DNA of 11,567 nt from positions 1 through 11,567 of the forward strand of contig PEZR01000132.1 of NCBI GenBank assembly GCA_002773975.1, given 5' to 3'. Below are positions 1 to 6,986 of this stretch, one piece after another; within the stretch, counting starts at the first letter, position 1; every line of letters starts with the position of its first letter. The stretch is from Bdellovibrio sp. CG10_big_fil_rev_8_21_14_0_10_47_8. GTDB taxonomy: Bacteria; Bdellovibrionota; Bdellovibrionia; Bdellovibrionales; Bdellovibrionaceae. The notes under the pieces were generated by a model. It did no database searches, had not been told where the DNA came from, and was given only the letters and a program-made list of their open reading frames with translations. The position numbers were made by a program, and so were the translations under genes.

Positions 1-484
1 CACTGTACAGTCCCTGAGACTTAAGAACCTCGAGCTCCTGCAAAATCTCTTGTCTCTTCATTCGATGTCGTTCTTGGAAGGCGCTTCGTCGTAAGGTGCG
101 CTGTCGGGGCAGTTCTGGATTTTCTCGATCTAGAGCGTGAGACCGCGCCAGGTGGGTGAGGGCTCGATCTTCTTCGGCGCCTTCTATCAGAGCTTGTTGA
201 AGATTCGTGTCGATAGCCGGGACTGTGCGAGAGAGAGCTTCCAAAAAATGGCCCCATGGAATTTTTGAGGGATCATCGAGTTTTCGCAAAATAAAATGAG
301 TGAGCGTTCCGTAAAAACGAGCGTGTAAAAGAAAAGAAGAAATCGTTTCAAACTCAGACAGCGAGAGTTTTTGTTTTTCATATTTTTTGATAAGCGCATC
401 GGCAGCGAGATCGGCCTCACCGTAATGTTTCAGAAGAACTTGAATCTCGAGTTCAATCGAGGTGCTGGAGCGATGTTTAGACAC
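1..484 (-). CDS. Hypothetical helical protein, C-terminus beyond window edge
   Basis: This frame reads without a stop from a GTG at 484-482 to the left edge, giving 161 visible residues beginning VSKHRSSTSIELEIQVLL. An in-frame TAG at 499-497 lies just upstream and there is no in-frame ATG until late in the visible part, so GTG is the best start. A purine run (AAAGGGG) touches the start codon but is too close for a normal ribosome site. The protein is rich in Leu, Glu, Arg and Lys and looks almost wholly alpha-helical, with no signal peptide or membrane segment. The last visible stretch (about residues 125-161) is strongly charged and may lead into a coiled coil or TPR-like region. I do not recognise the family. 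It lies downstream of efp on the same strand, 78 bp after the efp stop. I am fairly sure it is a real gene and have no view on function. Confidence 0.6.
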   Translation of the reverse strand, partial: MSKHRSSTSIELEIQVLLKHYGEADLAADALIKKYEKQKLSLSEFETISSFLLHARFYGTLTHFILRKLDDPSKIPWGHFLEALSRTVPAIDTNLQQALIEGAEEDRALTHLARSHALDRENPELPRQRTLRRSAFQERHRMKRQEILQELEVLKSQGLYS

Positions 485-521
485 CCCTTTATAATGCTAT
501 AAAACCCAATAAATCTTCAGA

Positions 522-552
522 CTTAACGCCAAGAATTAAGACCTTGGTTGAG
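522..552 (-). terminator. Hairpin just downstream of efp, possible weak terminator
   Basis: CTTAA-CG-CCAAG at 522-533 pairs with CTTGGTTGAG at 543-552, giving ten base pairs (one G-T) with a two-base bulge and a nine-base loop. It begins about ten bases after the efp stop in the direction of efp transcription. No T-run follows it on the minus strand, so intrinsic termination is doubtful. It could instead protect the 3' end of the message. Confidence 0.3.
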
Positions 553-562
553 CCCGGTTCTT

Positions 563-1126
563 TTACTCGGTGACGCGGGACACATAAGCGCCCGATTCGG
601 TGTCAATTCGCAATAGATCGCCCTCATTGATATGGAGGGGAACATTAACGACCAGACCTGTTTCCAAAGTGGCATGTTTCGTTGCCCCGGTCACTCGATC
701 GCCCTTTACGCCGGGTTCGGTGTGGGCCACTTTCAGGTTCACGGCCTTTGGAACATCAATTGAGACTGGACGTTCGTTATAGAACAAGACCACGACCTGA
801 AGGTTTTCGGTCAAATAGTTCCCAGCGTCTCCGACATCTTGAGGAAAAATGCAGATCTGCTCAAAAGTCTCTTGGTTCATAAAATTGTAGCCACTCTCGT
901 CTTTGTACAGAAAGGACATCTCAATATTCTGAACATCGGGTACTTCAAAACGTTCGCCAGATTTAAAAGTTCTTTCGAGCTGTTGTCCGGTTAAAAGATT
1001 TTTAAGACGGGTGCGGGTAAATTGATTTCCTTTGCCGGGCTTCACATGTTGGAAATCCAAAACTTGAAAAGGGGAACCTTCCACCATGACTCGTAGACCT
1101 TTGCGGAACTCGGACAAATCGTACAT
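563..1126 (-). CDS. efp: Elongation factor P
   Basis: EF-P binds between the P and E sites of stalled ribosomes and speeds peptide bond formation at polyproline stretches. The 187-residue length and end-to-end pattern match the family: a KOW-like N-terminal domain (about 1-64), then two OB-fold domains, ending with GDLLRIDTESGAYVSRVTE, the usual C-terminal signature. The tip of the domain I loop reads KPGKGNQF with lysine 32 at the tip. This is the arrangement modified with beta-lysine by EpmA and EpmB in E. coli, rather than the arginine type rhamnosylated by EarP. Whether this organism has EpmA and EpmB cannot be seen here. A GTG at 1129 is also in frame, but GAGG at 1133-1136 sits six bases from ATG 1126, which therefore fits better. 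It follows the TPR gene on the same strand with an 84-bp gap that may hold its own promoter. Confidence 0.96.
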   Translation of the reverse strand: MYDLSEFRKGLRVMVEGSPFQVLDFQHVKPGKGNQFTRTRLKNLLTGQQLERTFKSGERFEVPDVQNIEMSFLYKDESGYNFMNQETFEQICIFPQDVGDAGNYLTENLQVVVLFYNERPVSIDVPKAVNLKVAHTEPGVKGDRVTGATKHATLETGLVVNVPLHINEGDLLRIDTESGAYVSRVTE

Positions 1127-1145
1127 CACACACCTCAGTTTGATA

Positions 1146-1187
1146 GGGCAAAACGATGAAAATGCCCGACGGTTGGGGAAAGGTCAA
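1146..1187 (-). promoter_or_regulatory. Candidate efp promoter and leader hairpin
   Basis: On the minus strand, TTGACC (1187-1182) matches the -35 consensus at five of six bases. It is followed after 17 bases by CATTTT (1164-1159), a weak -10. A GC-rich inverted repeat, GGGCA at 1146-1150 and TGCCC at 1163-1167 with a 12-base A-rich loop, overlaps the -10 and the start of the leader. It lies 20 bases upstream of the efp start codon. This is inferred from pattern only. Confidence 0.35.
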
Positions 1188-1210
1188 CTGCAGACAAAAA
1201 CAAGAGCTGC

Positions 1211-2038
1211 CTAATTTTTAGGAAAGTTTTCGATGGCGGATGGGCCTTGATGCTCTTTAATTCTCTGCAGCAAGTTTTCCAAGAGGCTGCGTTTTCTTTC
1301 GATCACCAGGTTTTCTCGGGATAAAAGAGGTTGGATTTCTTCGGACTCTTCTTCTGGGGCGGATTCGTCGAACAGGCCAAATCGCCGTGTGATTTCGTTA
1401 TTGCCAGGATATCGCAAGCTCAGTTCAGTGAGAGCTTCTTTGGCGCGGCCGACATCATTGCGTATGATGAGAGCGTCGACCAAGGACAGCTTTCGTTCGA
1501 GCTCTTCGTTGGAGGTTGGAGGCAAGGCGATCTCTTCGAGGTTTTCCTCGGCTTCGGGGTGCCCTTGAAGGCCATTTTTCGCCGGCAGAGTTTTGTATTG
1601 AAAAATATCCTCTTCATATTCATCGGCACTGAAACTTTCCAGTTTTTCAACAGCCCTTTTTGCTTTTTCACTGAGGGGATTGAGAAACAACACCATCTTA
1701 AAGACCTTCAGGGCTTCTTTGGTCATCTGTAGATCCAGATAGACTTTGCCCAAAAGCTGCAGGGCCAAAAGATTCTCGGGATCCATTTCGGTTGCCCGCT
1801 GCAAAATAGCCACAGCTTCTTTGCGGCGTTGTTGATCCAGCAAGATTCGACCAAGGGCCACGAATCCGCCCACAAAATCGGGATGACGCTTGATGCCGTC
1901 AGTGGCAATGCGCTCGGCCTGAGCCAAAAAGCCATTTTCTCGCAAAGCTTCAGCAAGAGGAGCAAAAACTTTGCTCGACGGATCTCGAGTCAGAATTTTT
2001 TTATATTGTTCAATGGTTTCTGCCGCAATCTTGGCCAT
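1211..2038 (-). CDS. Cytoplasmic TPR-repeat protein
   Basis: The 275-residue protein has no signal peptide or membrane segment. Helix-turn-helix repeats of TPR type run from about residue 12 to 135. Recognisable units include the stretch LGRILLDQQRRKEAVAILQRA followed by DPENLLALQLLGKVYLDLQ, with the typical small residues and the terminal Pro of each repeat. A further TPR-like unit lies near 193-212. An acidic linker (about 137-175) separates the two, and the C-terminus is acidic then basic and helical. TPR arrays bind other proteins, but no partner can be named. ATG 2038 has no clear ribosome site; only a weak GATGA-like purine stretch precedes it. The gene is divergent from ruvC across 44 bp and upstream of efp on the same strand, an association that may only be positional. 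Confidence 0.85.
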   Translation of the reverse strand: MAKIAAETIEQYKKILTRDPSSKVFAPLAEALRENGFLAQAERIATDGIKRHPDFVGGFVALGRILLDQQRRKEAVAILQRATEMDPENLLALQLLGKVYLDLQMTKEALKVFKMVLFLNPLSEKAKRAVEKLESFSADEYEEDIFQYKTLPAKNGLQGHPEAEENLEEIALPPTSNEELERKLSLVDALIIRNDVGRAKEALTELSLRYPGNNEITRRFGLFDESAPEEESEEIQPLLSRENLVIERKRSLLENLLQRIKEHQGPSAIENFPKN

Positions 2039-2047
2039 GTTTCATCT

Positions 2048-2084
2048 TTGCATTCGATGCTTCCCCATGCAAGCATTTGAGCAT
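2048..2084. promoter_or_regulatory. Palindromic divergent control region between TPR gene and ruvC
   Basis: The TPR gene and ruvC start only 44 bp apart on opposite strands. In the gap ATGCTT (2057-2062) and AAGCAT (2071-2076) form a perfect inverted repeat around CCCCATGC. GCAT/ATGC tetramers recur at 2050-2053, 2057-2060, 2067-2070, 2073-2076 and 2081-2084. TTGCAT occurs on both strands as a possible -35, each followed at 17 bases by a poor -10. This is either a shared operator or two overlapping promoters. No TTAC-N3-GTAA site, the LexA box I recall for Bdellovibrio, was seen here. Confidence 0.35.
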
Positions 2085-2592
2085 GATCATCCTCGGAATT
2101 GATCCAGGCTCACGCATCACTGGCTTCGGAGTTCTGGAAGTGAGCTCCAATCGTTTAGAAACTAAGGTTCGTCATTTGAGCCATGGGGTAATTATGTTGG
2201 ATGCGGACGATCCGTTCCCGGTGCGGATGCGAGAGCTCGGTGAAGCTCTGATAAAAGTGCTGCAGAAGCATCAGCCAAATCAGGTGGTCATTGAAAAAAT
2301 ATTTCTCGGAAAAAATGCGGACAGTGCCTTTAAGTTGGGCCACGCTCGTGGTGTTGCACTTTATGAATCGGCAAAAGGCGGCGCTGAAATTATCGAGTAC
2401 GCTACTCGTTCGGTAAAAAAGGGAATCACTGGTTCTGGTGCTGCGTCGAAAGAAGATGTGCAAGCCTGTCTGATGCGTTTACTAAATATTCAAAAAATTT
2501 CTCGGCTCGATGCTTCAGATGCTTTAGCTTTGGCCACTTTCCACGCTTTCCAGGTGACAAACCCACTCTATCAAAGGACAACAAAAAGATGA
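2083..2592 (+). CDS. ruvC: Holliday junction resolvase RuvC
   Basis: RuvC is the dimeric Mg-dependent nuclease that cuts Holliday junctions symmetrically after RuvAB has moved them. The 169 residues match the usual length (173 in E. coli). All four acidic catalytic positions are present: D7 in ILGIDPG, E71 in VVIEKIFLGKN, and D143 and D146 in RLDASDALALA. The NADSAFKLGHARG block and the KKGITGSGAASKEDV loop are also typical. ATG 2083 is chosen because it puts the first aspartate at position 7. A TTG at 2077 is in frame but would add only two residues. No Shine-Dalgarno sequence is visible, so translation may be leaderless or weakly initiated. The stop TGA overlaps the ruvA ATG (ATGA), which implies coupled translation. 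Confidence 0.97.
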   Translation: MIILGIDPGSRITGFGVLEVSSNRLETKVRHLSHGVIMLDADDPFPVRMRELGEALIKVLQKHQPNQVVIEKIFLGKNADSAFKLGHARGVALYESAKGGAEIIEYATRSVKKGITGSGAASKEDVQACLMRLLNIQKISRLDASDALALATFHAFQVTNPLYQRTTKR

Positions 2593-3230
2593 TTTCACAA
2601 CTCAAAGGTTTCATCATCGATGTCTCAATGGAAAGTGCTACCTTGGATGTGGGCGGAGTGGGTTACGAGCTGCTGTGTTCTCTCAATACTTTGGCGGAGC
2701 TTCAGGCGGGTTTACATACAAATACCACAGGGGCATCAGCACGACTGACAACGCCCGTCACTGTTTACACTTATACTCATGTGCGTGAAGATGCGCTTCA
2801 GCTTTTTGGGTTTAGCACTAAGTCGGAAAAACATCTGTTCACTACTTTGCTCAAGGTCAATGGCATCGGTCCAAAGATGGCTTTGAATATTGTCTCGGGC
2901 GGAACGGTGGAATACATTCATGGGTTGATTGAATCAGAAGACGTCAAAGGTCTGTCGAAATTGCCCAAAGTGGGAAAGAAAACCGCGGAACAAATGATTT
3001 TAGCTCTCAAGGGAAAATTGGTTGTTCACGAAGCCGACAAAGTGTTGTCCTCTCGGGCGACTCTTCCCAATATTCTTTCGGGCTCAGTGGCTCAGCGAGA
3101 GGTTTCTTCGGCTCTGGTCAATCTTGGCTTCAGGCCCGTGGATGTGGAAAAGGTCATTTCACAAATGGATCCCGAAATGGATTTGCAAGAGGGCATTCGT
3201 CAGGGATTAGCAGCACTGTCTTCTCTGTAA
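2589..3230 (+). CDS. ruvA: Holliday junction branch migration protein RuvA
   Basis: RuvA tetramers hold the four-way junction flat and recruit RuvB. The 213 residues show the three-domain plan. There is an OB-fold domain (1-75) starting MISQLKGFI with VGGVGYE. A pair of helix-hairpin-helix motifs follows at LKVNGIGPKMALNI (about 88-101) and LPKVGKKTAEQMI (about 125-137). A flexible linker then leads to the RuvB-contacting domain III (about 165-213). The acidic pin residues are kept as E67 and D68 in REDALQLFGF. Compared with the E. coli protein as I recall it, domain I has about twelve extra residues near 41-54 (GLHTNTTGASARLT). The start ATG overlaps the ruvC stop by four bases. Confidence 0.97.
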   Translation: MISQLKGFIIDVSMESATLDVGGVGYELLCSLNTLAELQAGLHTNTTGASARLTTPVTVYTYTHVREDALQLFGFSTKSEKHLFTTLLKVNGIGPKMALNIVSGGTVEYIHGLIESEDVKGLSKLPKVGKKTAEQMILALKGKLVVHEADKVLSSRATLPNILSGSVAQREVSSALVNLGFRPVDVEKVISQMDPEMDLQEGIRQGLAALSSL

Positions 3231-3258
3231 AAGATTTATTAAGAGAAAAGGAATTTTC

Positions 3259-4326
3259 ATGGCAAAAATTTTAGAAGAAGAAATGTCCATGGGATCCAGT
3301 GATTTGGATCGAGTTTTGGCGGGGCCCGCTGATGTGGCCGCTCGGCAGATTTTATCCAAAGAACCTCTCGACGGAGAGGGCTCTTGGGAAAATGTTTTGC
3401 GCCCCTCTTCTTTCGAAGAATTTCCGGGCCAAGATGAAGTTAAAAATAAATTACGAATTTTTGTACAGGCCGCAAAAAACCGCAGCGAGCCTTTGGATCA
3501 CACTTTGCTTTCGGGCCCTCCGGGCTTGGGAAAGACCACTTTGGCCAAAATCATTGCCCATGACCTGGGAGTGGATTGCAAAGTCACCTCCGCGCCTGCG
3601 TTGGATAAGAAAGGCGACTTGGCAGCGCTATTGACCTCTTTAAAACCATTTTCAGTTTTGTTTATCGATGAAATTCATCGATTGAGTACCGTGATTGAAG
3701 AGTATCTTTATACGGCCATGGAAGATTATTATTTGGATATCGTGACCGGAGAAGGTCTGGGCGCTCGTTCTATGAAATTTCAGTTGGCCCCCTTCACTTT
3801 GATCGGAGCCACGACCCGTGCAGGTTTGCTGAATGCACCTTTCCGAGATCGTTTCGGGATCACCGAACGTTTAAATTTTTATGACCACAAATCTTTGGAA
3901 ACAATTCTGCGTCGATCCGCAGAGATCTTAGATATTGAATCCGAAGAGTTTGGAATCTCAGAAATTGCAAAACGCTCCAGGGGCACACCGAGGATTGCAA
4001 ATCGTTTGCTCAAGCGGGTGCGAGACTATGCTCAGGTCAAGGGTCAGGGGCTAATCACCCACGACATCGCCAAGTATGCTCTTCAACAATTGGGCGTTGA
4101 TCAATTGGGGCTGGATCCCATGGATCGAAGAATCCTCAAGCTGATCCACGAAAAATTCCAAGGCGGCCCCGTCGGAATTGAAACCATCGCCGCCGCTCTG
4201 TCAGAAGAAAGCGACACCATCGAAGAGGTCTATGAACCCTTCTTGATCCAAGAAGGCCTACTGATGAAAACCCAACGGGGAAGAGTCATCACCGAACTGG
4301 CCAAAAAACACCTGACCGAAGATTGA
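3259..4326 (+). CDS. ruvB: Holliday junction branch migration ATPase RuvB
   Basis: RuvB is the hexameric AAA+ motor that pulls DNA through the RuvA-bound junction. The 355 residues carry Walker A GPPGLGKT (86-93), Walker B LFIDEIH (134-140), sensor 1 GATT (183-186), the arginine-finger segment NAPFRDRFG (192-200) and sensor 2 RGTPRIANRLLKRVRD (241-256). A C-terminal winged helix follows, with LDPMDRRIL and the final QRGRVITELAKKHL. AAAGGA about eight bases before ATG 3259 supports this start. Two further in-frame ATGs (3283, 3289) would remove 8 or 10 residues. It follows ruvA by 28 bp in one operon. It has slightly more N-terminal sequence before the AAA+ core than the E. coli protein. Confidence 0.98.
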   Translation: MAKILEEEMSMGSSDLDRVLAGPADVAARQILSKEPLDGEGSWENVLRPSSFEEFPGQDEVKNKLRIFVQAAKNRSEPLDHTLLSGPPGLGKTTLAKIIAHDLGVDCKVTSAPALDKKGDLAALLTSLKPFSVLFIDEIHRLSTVIEEYLYTAMEDYYLDIVTGEGLGARSMKFQLAPFTLIGATTRAGLLNAPFRDRFGITERLNFYDHKSLETILRRSAEILDIESEEFGISEIAKRSRGTPRIANRLLKRVRDYAQVKGQGLITHDIAKYALQQLGVDQLGLDPMDRRILKLIHEKFQGGPVGIETIAAALSEESDTIEEVYEPFLIQEGLLMKTQRGRVITELAKKHLTED

Positions 4327-4362
4327 GCTTCTAATCGCCTACTCTTGACGGGCTAGAAGCTC
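4325..4362 (+). terminator. Hairpin spanning the ruvB stop codon
   Basis: GAGCTTCTA (4325-4333), which includes the last bases of the ruvB stop, pairs perfectly with TAGAAGCTC (4354-4362). The 20-base loop has GCC and GGC that can extend pairing. There is no T-run directly after it, so this may be a Rho-linked or stabilising end of the ruv message. A T-run lies about 65 bases further on. Confidence 0.4.
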
Positions 4363-4387
4363 TGTGAGTTCAATCGTCATGATGTCA

Positions 4388-4453
4388 GAGACAGGTCTCA
4401 TCTTGAGACGTTTCAAACATAGAACTCTGTTTTTTCCTCATGTCGGGTATTAT
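4388..4453 (+). promoter_or_regulatory. Upstream region of the coiled-coil gene: small competing hairpins and -10 candidate
   Basis: GAGAC (4388-4392), GTCTC (4395-4399) and GAGAC (4405-4409) allow two mutually exclusive stems. The stronger is GTCTCA-TCT-TGAGAC (4395-4409). A six-base T-run follows at about 4430-4435, after weak AAACA/TGTTT pairing. TATTAT at 4448-4453 is a good -10 without a clear -35. It would start RNA about a dozen bases before ATG 4471, with GGGGG as the ribosome site. Confidence 0.3.
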
Positions 4454-4470
4454 AAAAATTGGGGGTTTCC

Positions 4471-5100
4471 ATGAAAATGTTTTTTTCTTTTGTCTTTGTG
4501 CTGACGTTTTCATGTGGAGTTTTCGCGGAACGAGATCAGAATCTTCAATTTGAGGTTGAAGAGGCCGTTGTTGATGCTGACGCTGCGCAGACCGCAGCCA
4601 AAGAGGAAAAACAACGGGCCAAAGAGGAAAAGCAGCGTGCCCGAGAATTCAAGACTGAATCTGAACAGGCCATCGCAAAAGCGAAAGCTTTGTCCGAGAA
4701 AGCAAGCAAATCCCAAATCCAATCTGAAAAAGAAGTTCGCAAATCACAGGCCCAAAGCGAGCGTTACTCGCGACAAATCAAAGACGCCGAAGCTCGTCAG
4801 GCAAAAGCTCAAAAACAGATCCAGTTGGCGCAAGAACGAATAGACCAGGCTCACGCAAAACAGGCAGCCTTGTTACAGAGGAAAAAGCAGTCTGATGAAA
4901 ATGCTCGAAAGCTGAATGAACAAGCCATTCTATTGAAACGAAAAGCTAAACAAAGTGAAGCCTCGGCTCAGAGGGCGCAACTCGCGGCCGTCAAGGCCAA
5001 GGAACGCGAAAAGATGGCGGCGGCAAACCTGCGAAAGGTCAGAGCCCAAAGTCAGCAACGAGTGAGAAAAGCTCAGCCGCGCCGAGAAGCCACTGACTGA
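4471..5100 (+). CDS. Secreted Ala/Lys/Gln-rich coiled-coil protein
   Basis: The 209-residue protein begins with a signal peptide (MKMFFSFVFVLTFSCGVFA) and a likely signal peptidase I cut after VFA at residue 19. The cysteine at 15 does not sit in a good lipobox. The mature part is almost pure Ala, Lys, Glu, Gln and Arg with essentially no Gly, Pro or aromatic residues up to about 190, so a long continuous coiled coil is expected. A short basic tail rich in Arg and Gln ends it. KEEKQRA is repeated in tandem near residues 45-58. ATG 4471 with upstream GGGGG is chosen over a TTG at 4459 because it starts the signal peptide properly. I cannot assign a family. It is likely periplasmic, and the composition resembles envelope-spanning or nucleic-acid/peptidoglycan-binding helical proteins only in a general way. 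Confidence 0.75.
   Translation: MKMFFSFVFVLTFSCGVFAERDQNLQFEVEEAVVDADAAQTAAKEEKQRAKEEKQRAREFKTESEQAIAKAKALSEKASKSQIQSEKEVRKSQAQSERYSRQIKDAEARQAKAQKQIQLAQERIDQAHAKQAALLQRKKQSDENARKLNEQAILLKRKAKQSEASAQRAQLAAVKAKEREKMAAANLRKVRAQSQQRVRKAQPRREATD
4600..4641 (+). repeat. 21-bp tandem repeat, two copies, in coiled-coil gene
   Basis: Two adjacent 21-base units (4600-4620 and 4621-4641) both begin AAAGAGGAAAA and differ at only a few third positions. Each encodes KEEKQRA, three heptads' worth of sequence every seven residues, which points to growth of the coiled coil by in-frame duplication. Confidence 0.8.
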
Positions 5101-5104
5101 GAGA

Positions 5105-5986
5105 TCACAGGTCCTTCACAGCATCAATCTGCTGTTGCAAACCATACGGGGTGATTGACTGTTCCTCGTTCTGTACCTGAGCAAAGATTTCTTCATTCTT
5201 ATTCACGCGGCTTAAGAGCCGGTGATAAACATGGTATTGAATGGCTGTGTTCACAAAGGGAAGGACCTTGATTCCCTGAAGTCTTAAACGATACTCGACA
5301 TCCGAATCTTCGCCGGTGCCTGGGCCCTCGTAACGCCAATCAAAACCGTTGATCGCCAACATATCTTGACGATGAATCGAAAAATTACAGCCCACGAGCC
5401 CCCGGTATTTAATATTGGCCCAATGGCGAAGAGTTTCATTTCGAAGATAAACACCCTTGCCGCCATTGTTGTCTTTCATATAAAGGCCTGTCGGCAGAAT
5501 CCACCAAAGATTGGATTCAATAAAACCCCGCCGAACTCGCTCGGGAGTCAGCAGCGAAGAGACCCAGGGGGTCAGATCCATTCGTCGTCCACTAAGGCAG
5601 GCTTTTTCTTGGCGATTTTCAAAATGCTCACGCACAAATTGAGGATGTGCCAAACAATCTTGATCAATAAAAATCATATAGTCCGCATCACTGTGAAGCA
5701 GGCCCCAATTGAGAATTCGATTTTTTCGAAACCCAAGATCCGGATGCCACAAATGTTTGATCGGGATGTCCAGTTGATCAATGAGCTTGTGAACGGCTTC
5801 GACAATCTCGGGTTTAGATCCATCATCACAGATGATGATCTCAAAATCTTTCCAAGCTTGGCGGGACAAAGCGGCCAGCGAAAGTTCGAGCATTTTCAGG
5901 TTGTTGTAAAAGGCCAAAGAGACAGCCACCGGGACAGCGCCCGTAGACTTAAGAAGTGCTTTGTTCTTGTAAATATCCACCATCAT
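5105..5986 (-). CDS. Family 2 glycosyltransferase
   Basis: The 293-residue protein is a GT-A fold transferase that would move a sugar from a nucleotide donor to a surface glycan. The acceptor and sugar are unknown. Visible motifs are SLAFYNN (23-29), ICDDGS (52-57), the loop HPDLGFRKNRILN (81-93), FIDQDC (106-111) as the DxD-type metal site, LVGCNFSI (197-204) and GTGEDSDVEYRL (223-234), where GED-D carries the likely catalytic base. This arrangement matches GT2 members with a Glyco_transf_7C-type C-terminal part. There is no membrane segment, so it is cytosolic or peripheral. ATGATG at 5986 and 5983 and a GTG at 5980 are possible starts, and none has a strong ribosome site. It ends tail to tail with the coiled-coil gene (4 bp between stops) and stands apart from any polysaccharide cluster in view. 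Confidence 0.88.
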   Translation of the reverse strand: MMVDIYKNKALLKSTGAVPVAVSLAFYNNLKMLELSLAALSRQAWKDFEIIICDDGSKPEIVEAVHKLIDQLDIPIKHLWHPDLGFRKNRILNWGLLHSDADYMIFIDQDCLAHPQFVREHFENRQEKACLSGRRMDLTPWVSSLLTPERVRRGFIESNLWWILPTGLYMKDNNGGKGVYLRNETLRHWANIKYRGLVGCNFSIHRQDMLAINGFDWRYEGPGTGEDSDVEYRLRLQGIKVLPFVNTAIQYHVYHRLLSRVNKNEEIFAQVQNEEQSITPYGLQQQIDAVKDL

Positions 5987-6100
5987 CAGGGCCCAACTCT
6001 AAAGCGTCTTTGAAATTCGGGCAAGGGGGATTCTTGAGTTCGTGAGGGTCGCGAAGTTGAGCCGTTGATTGAATGAAGGTCTAAACATGGCTTTGGCGGC

Positions 6101-6129
6101 TCAAATTGAGCGGCAGTCAAATTGAGCGG
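6101..6129. repeat. 16-bp tandem duplication at the end of the EEP-family gene
   Basis: TCAAATTGAGCGG occurs at 6101-6113 and again at 6117-6129, separated by CAG. This is a 16-base unit repeated with 13 exact bases visible. It covers the stop codon of the gene that ends at 6101. Because 16 is not a multiple of three, the two copies are read in different frames. Confidence 0.85.
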
Positions 6130-6907
6130 ACAAAGGAAAATGATCCGAGCTTTCAGTCATGTTGTGTAAAACTGCACGCTCGAGACGGCAGCCCCTGTAA
6201 AAGATATGATCCAGTTGTAAAACTCGAGGGTCCAGCGCCCAACGGATCTCTCGAAGTCCCAGATTTTTTGTTTGTGTGCGGAGATAGTCAGTTCTTCCGG
6301 CAGACCAGGAGTTAAAGTCCCCGGCGAAAATTATTTTTCCAGGCCATTGACCGAGAACATGGGTCACCTGATCAATATGTCTTTTGAAGGACGAAAGCAG
6401 TCGAAAATTGATGCCATGAATATTGACGACCAACAAGGTCGATTGATCTTGCAACAGGTAATACGTGAACAGGGAAGTTTTTGGTGTGTGGAGCAAGGGC
6501 TCGGTATCTGGCGACTGAAGCGCCAAGCTAGTCAATGGTTCCGAGCTGGCCCCAGTGATCACTCCGGTGGCGTTGTGGTCTGTTTTCATGAAAAATGAGC
6601 GCGCCATCATCCAGCCAAAATTCATCAATCCATTCAAGATCGACGGCATCCAAGAATCCTGGACGCCTTCTTCCAACAAGATCAAGTGTTTATCCTGGCT
6701 CAAGGTATTCAGATCTTTTGCCCAATCATTTCCAGAGCTGCCTTTGTGAACATTCCAGACCAAGAGGTGAATTTGGGTAGGCAGGGGGTTTGGGGGCCCG
6801 GATCGAAGCTGAACCAGAGAATTTTCTAAGGGCACTGGAATCTGCGCGGCCTGAACAGCCAGTGACAGAAAAAAAATAAGAGCGAGGGGAATATAGCCAA
6901 GTTTCAT
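6101..6907 (-). CDS. Exported endonuclease/exonuclease/phosphatase-family protein
   Basis: This 268-residue protein has the full motif set of the Mg-dependent EEP fold (DNase I, exonuclease III and phosphatase relatives). The motifs are LLVWNVHKG with N52, LILLEE with the metal-binding E79/E80, NIHGINF with H164, FAGDFNSWS with D197 and N199, QLDHIFYRG with D233 and H234, and SSDHFPL with D255 and H256. It is therefore likely an active hydrolase, though nucleic acid, lipid head-group or phosphoester substrates are all possible. A signal peptide (MKLGYIPLALIFFLSLAVQA) predicts export to the periplasm. ATG 6907 is preferred over a TTG at 6976 because it places this signal at the N-terminus. No ribosome site is seen. 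TATAGT at 6923-6918 is a good -10, only ten bases upstream of the start. The gene follows the FliG-like gene by 79 bp. Confidence 0.9.
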   Translation of the reverse strand: MKLGYIPLALIFFLSLAVQAAQIPVPLENSLVQLRSGPPNPLPTQIHLLVWNVHKGSSGNDWAKDLNTLSQDKHLILLEEGVQDSWMPSILNGLMNFGWMMARSFFMKTDHNATGVITGASSEPLTSLALQSPDTEPLLHTPKTSLFTYYLLQDQSTLLVVNIHGINFRLLSSFKRHIDQVTHVLGQWPGKIIFAGDFNSWSAGRTDYLRTQTKNLGLREIRWALDPRVLQLDHIFYRGCRLERAVLHNMTESSDHFPLSAQFDCRSI

Positions 6908-6986
6908 AGAGATCGAGACTATACTTGTGATCTCAGGGGCAGGCCACATCCGGGGCCATTTGAGAAAAGATTTCAAGCCAGAAGGT

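Noticed and set aside
21..420. Two short Arg/Ser-rich and Phe/Leu-rich minus frames
   Set aside because: They overlap the continuous frame from GTG 484 to the left edge, which has balanced protein-like composition.
1331..1732. 133-residue Phe-rich plus-strand frame
   Set aside because: It is antisense to the TPR gene; the Phe and Gly richness reflects Lys, Glu and Ala codons on the other strand.
5070..5104. CTCAG/CTGAG pairing between the coiled-coil and glycosyltransferase genes as a shared terminator
   Set aside because: The stem is only five bases with a long loop and no T-run on either strand.
5366..6013. 215-residue plus-strand frame
   Set aside because: It is antisense to the glycosyltransferase, whose motifs are complete; no motif is seen in this frame.
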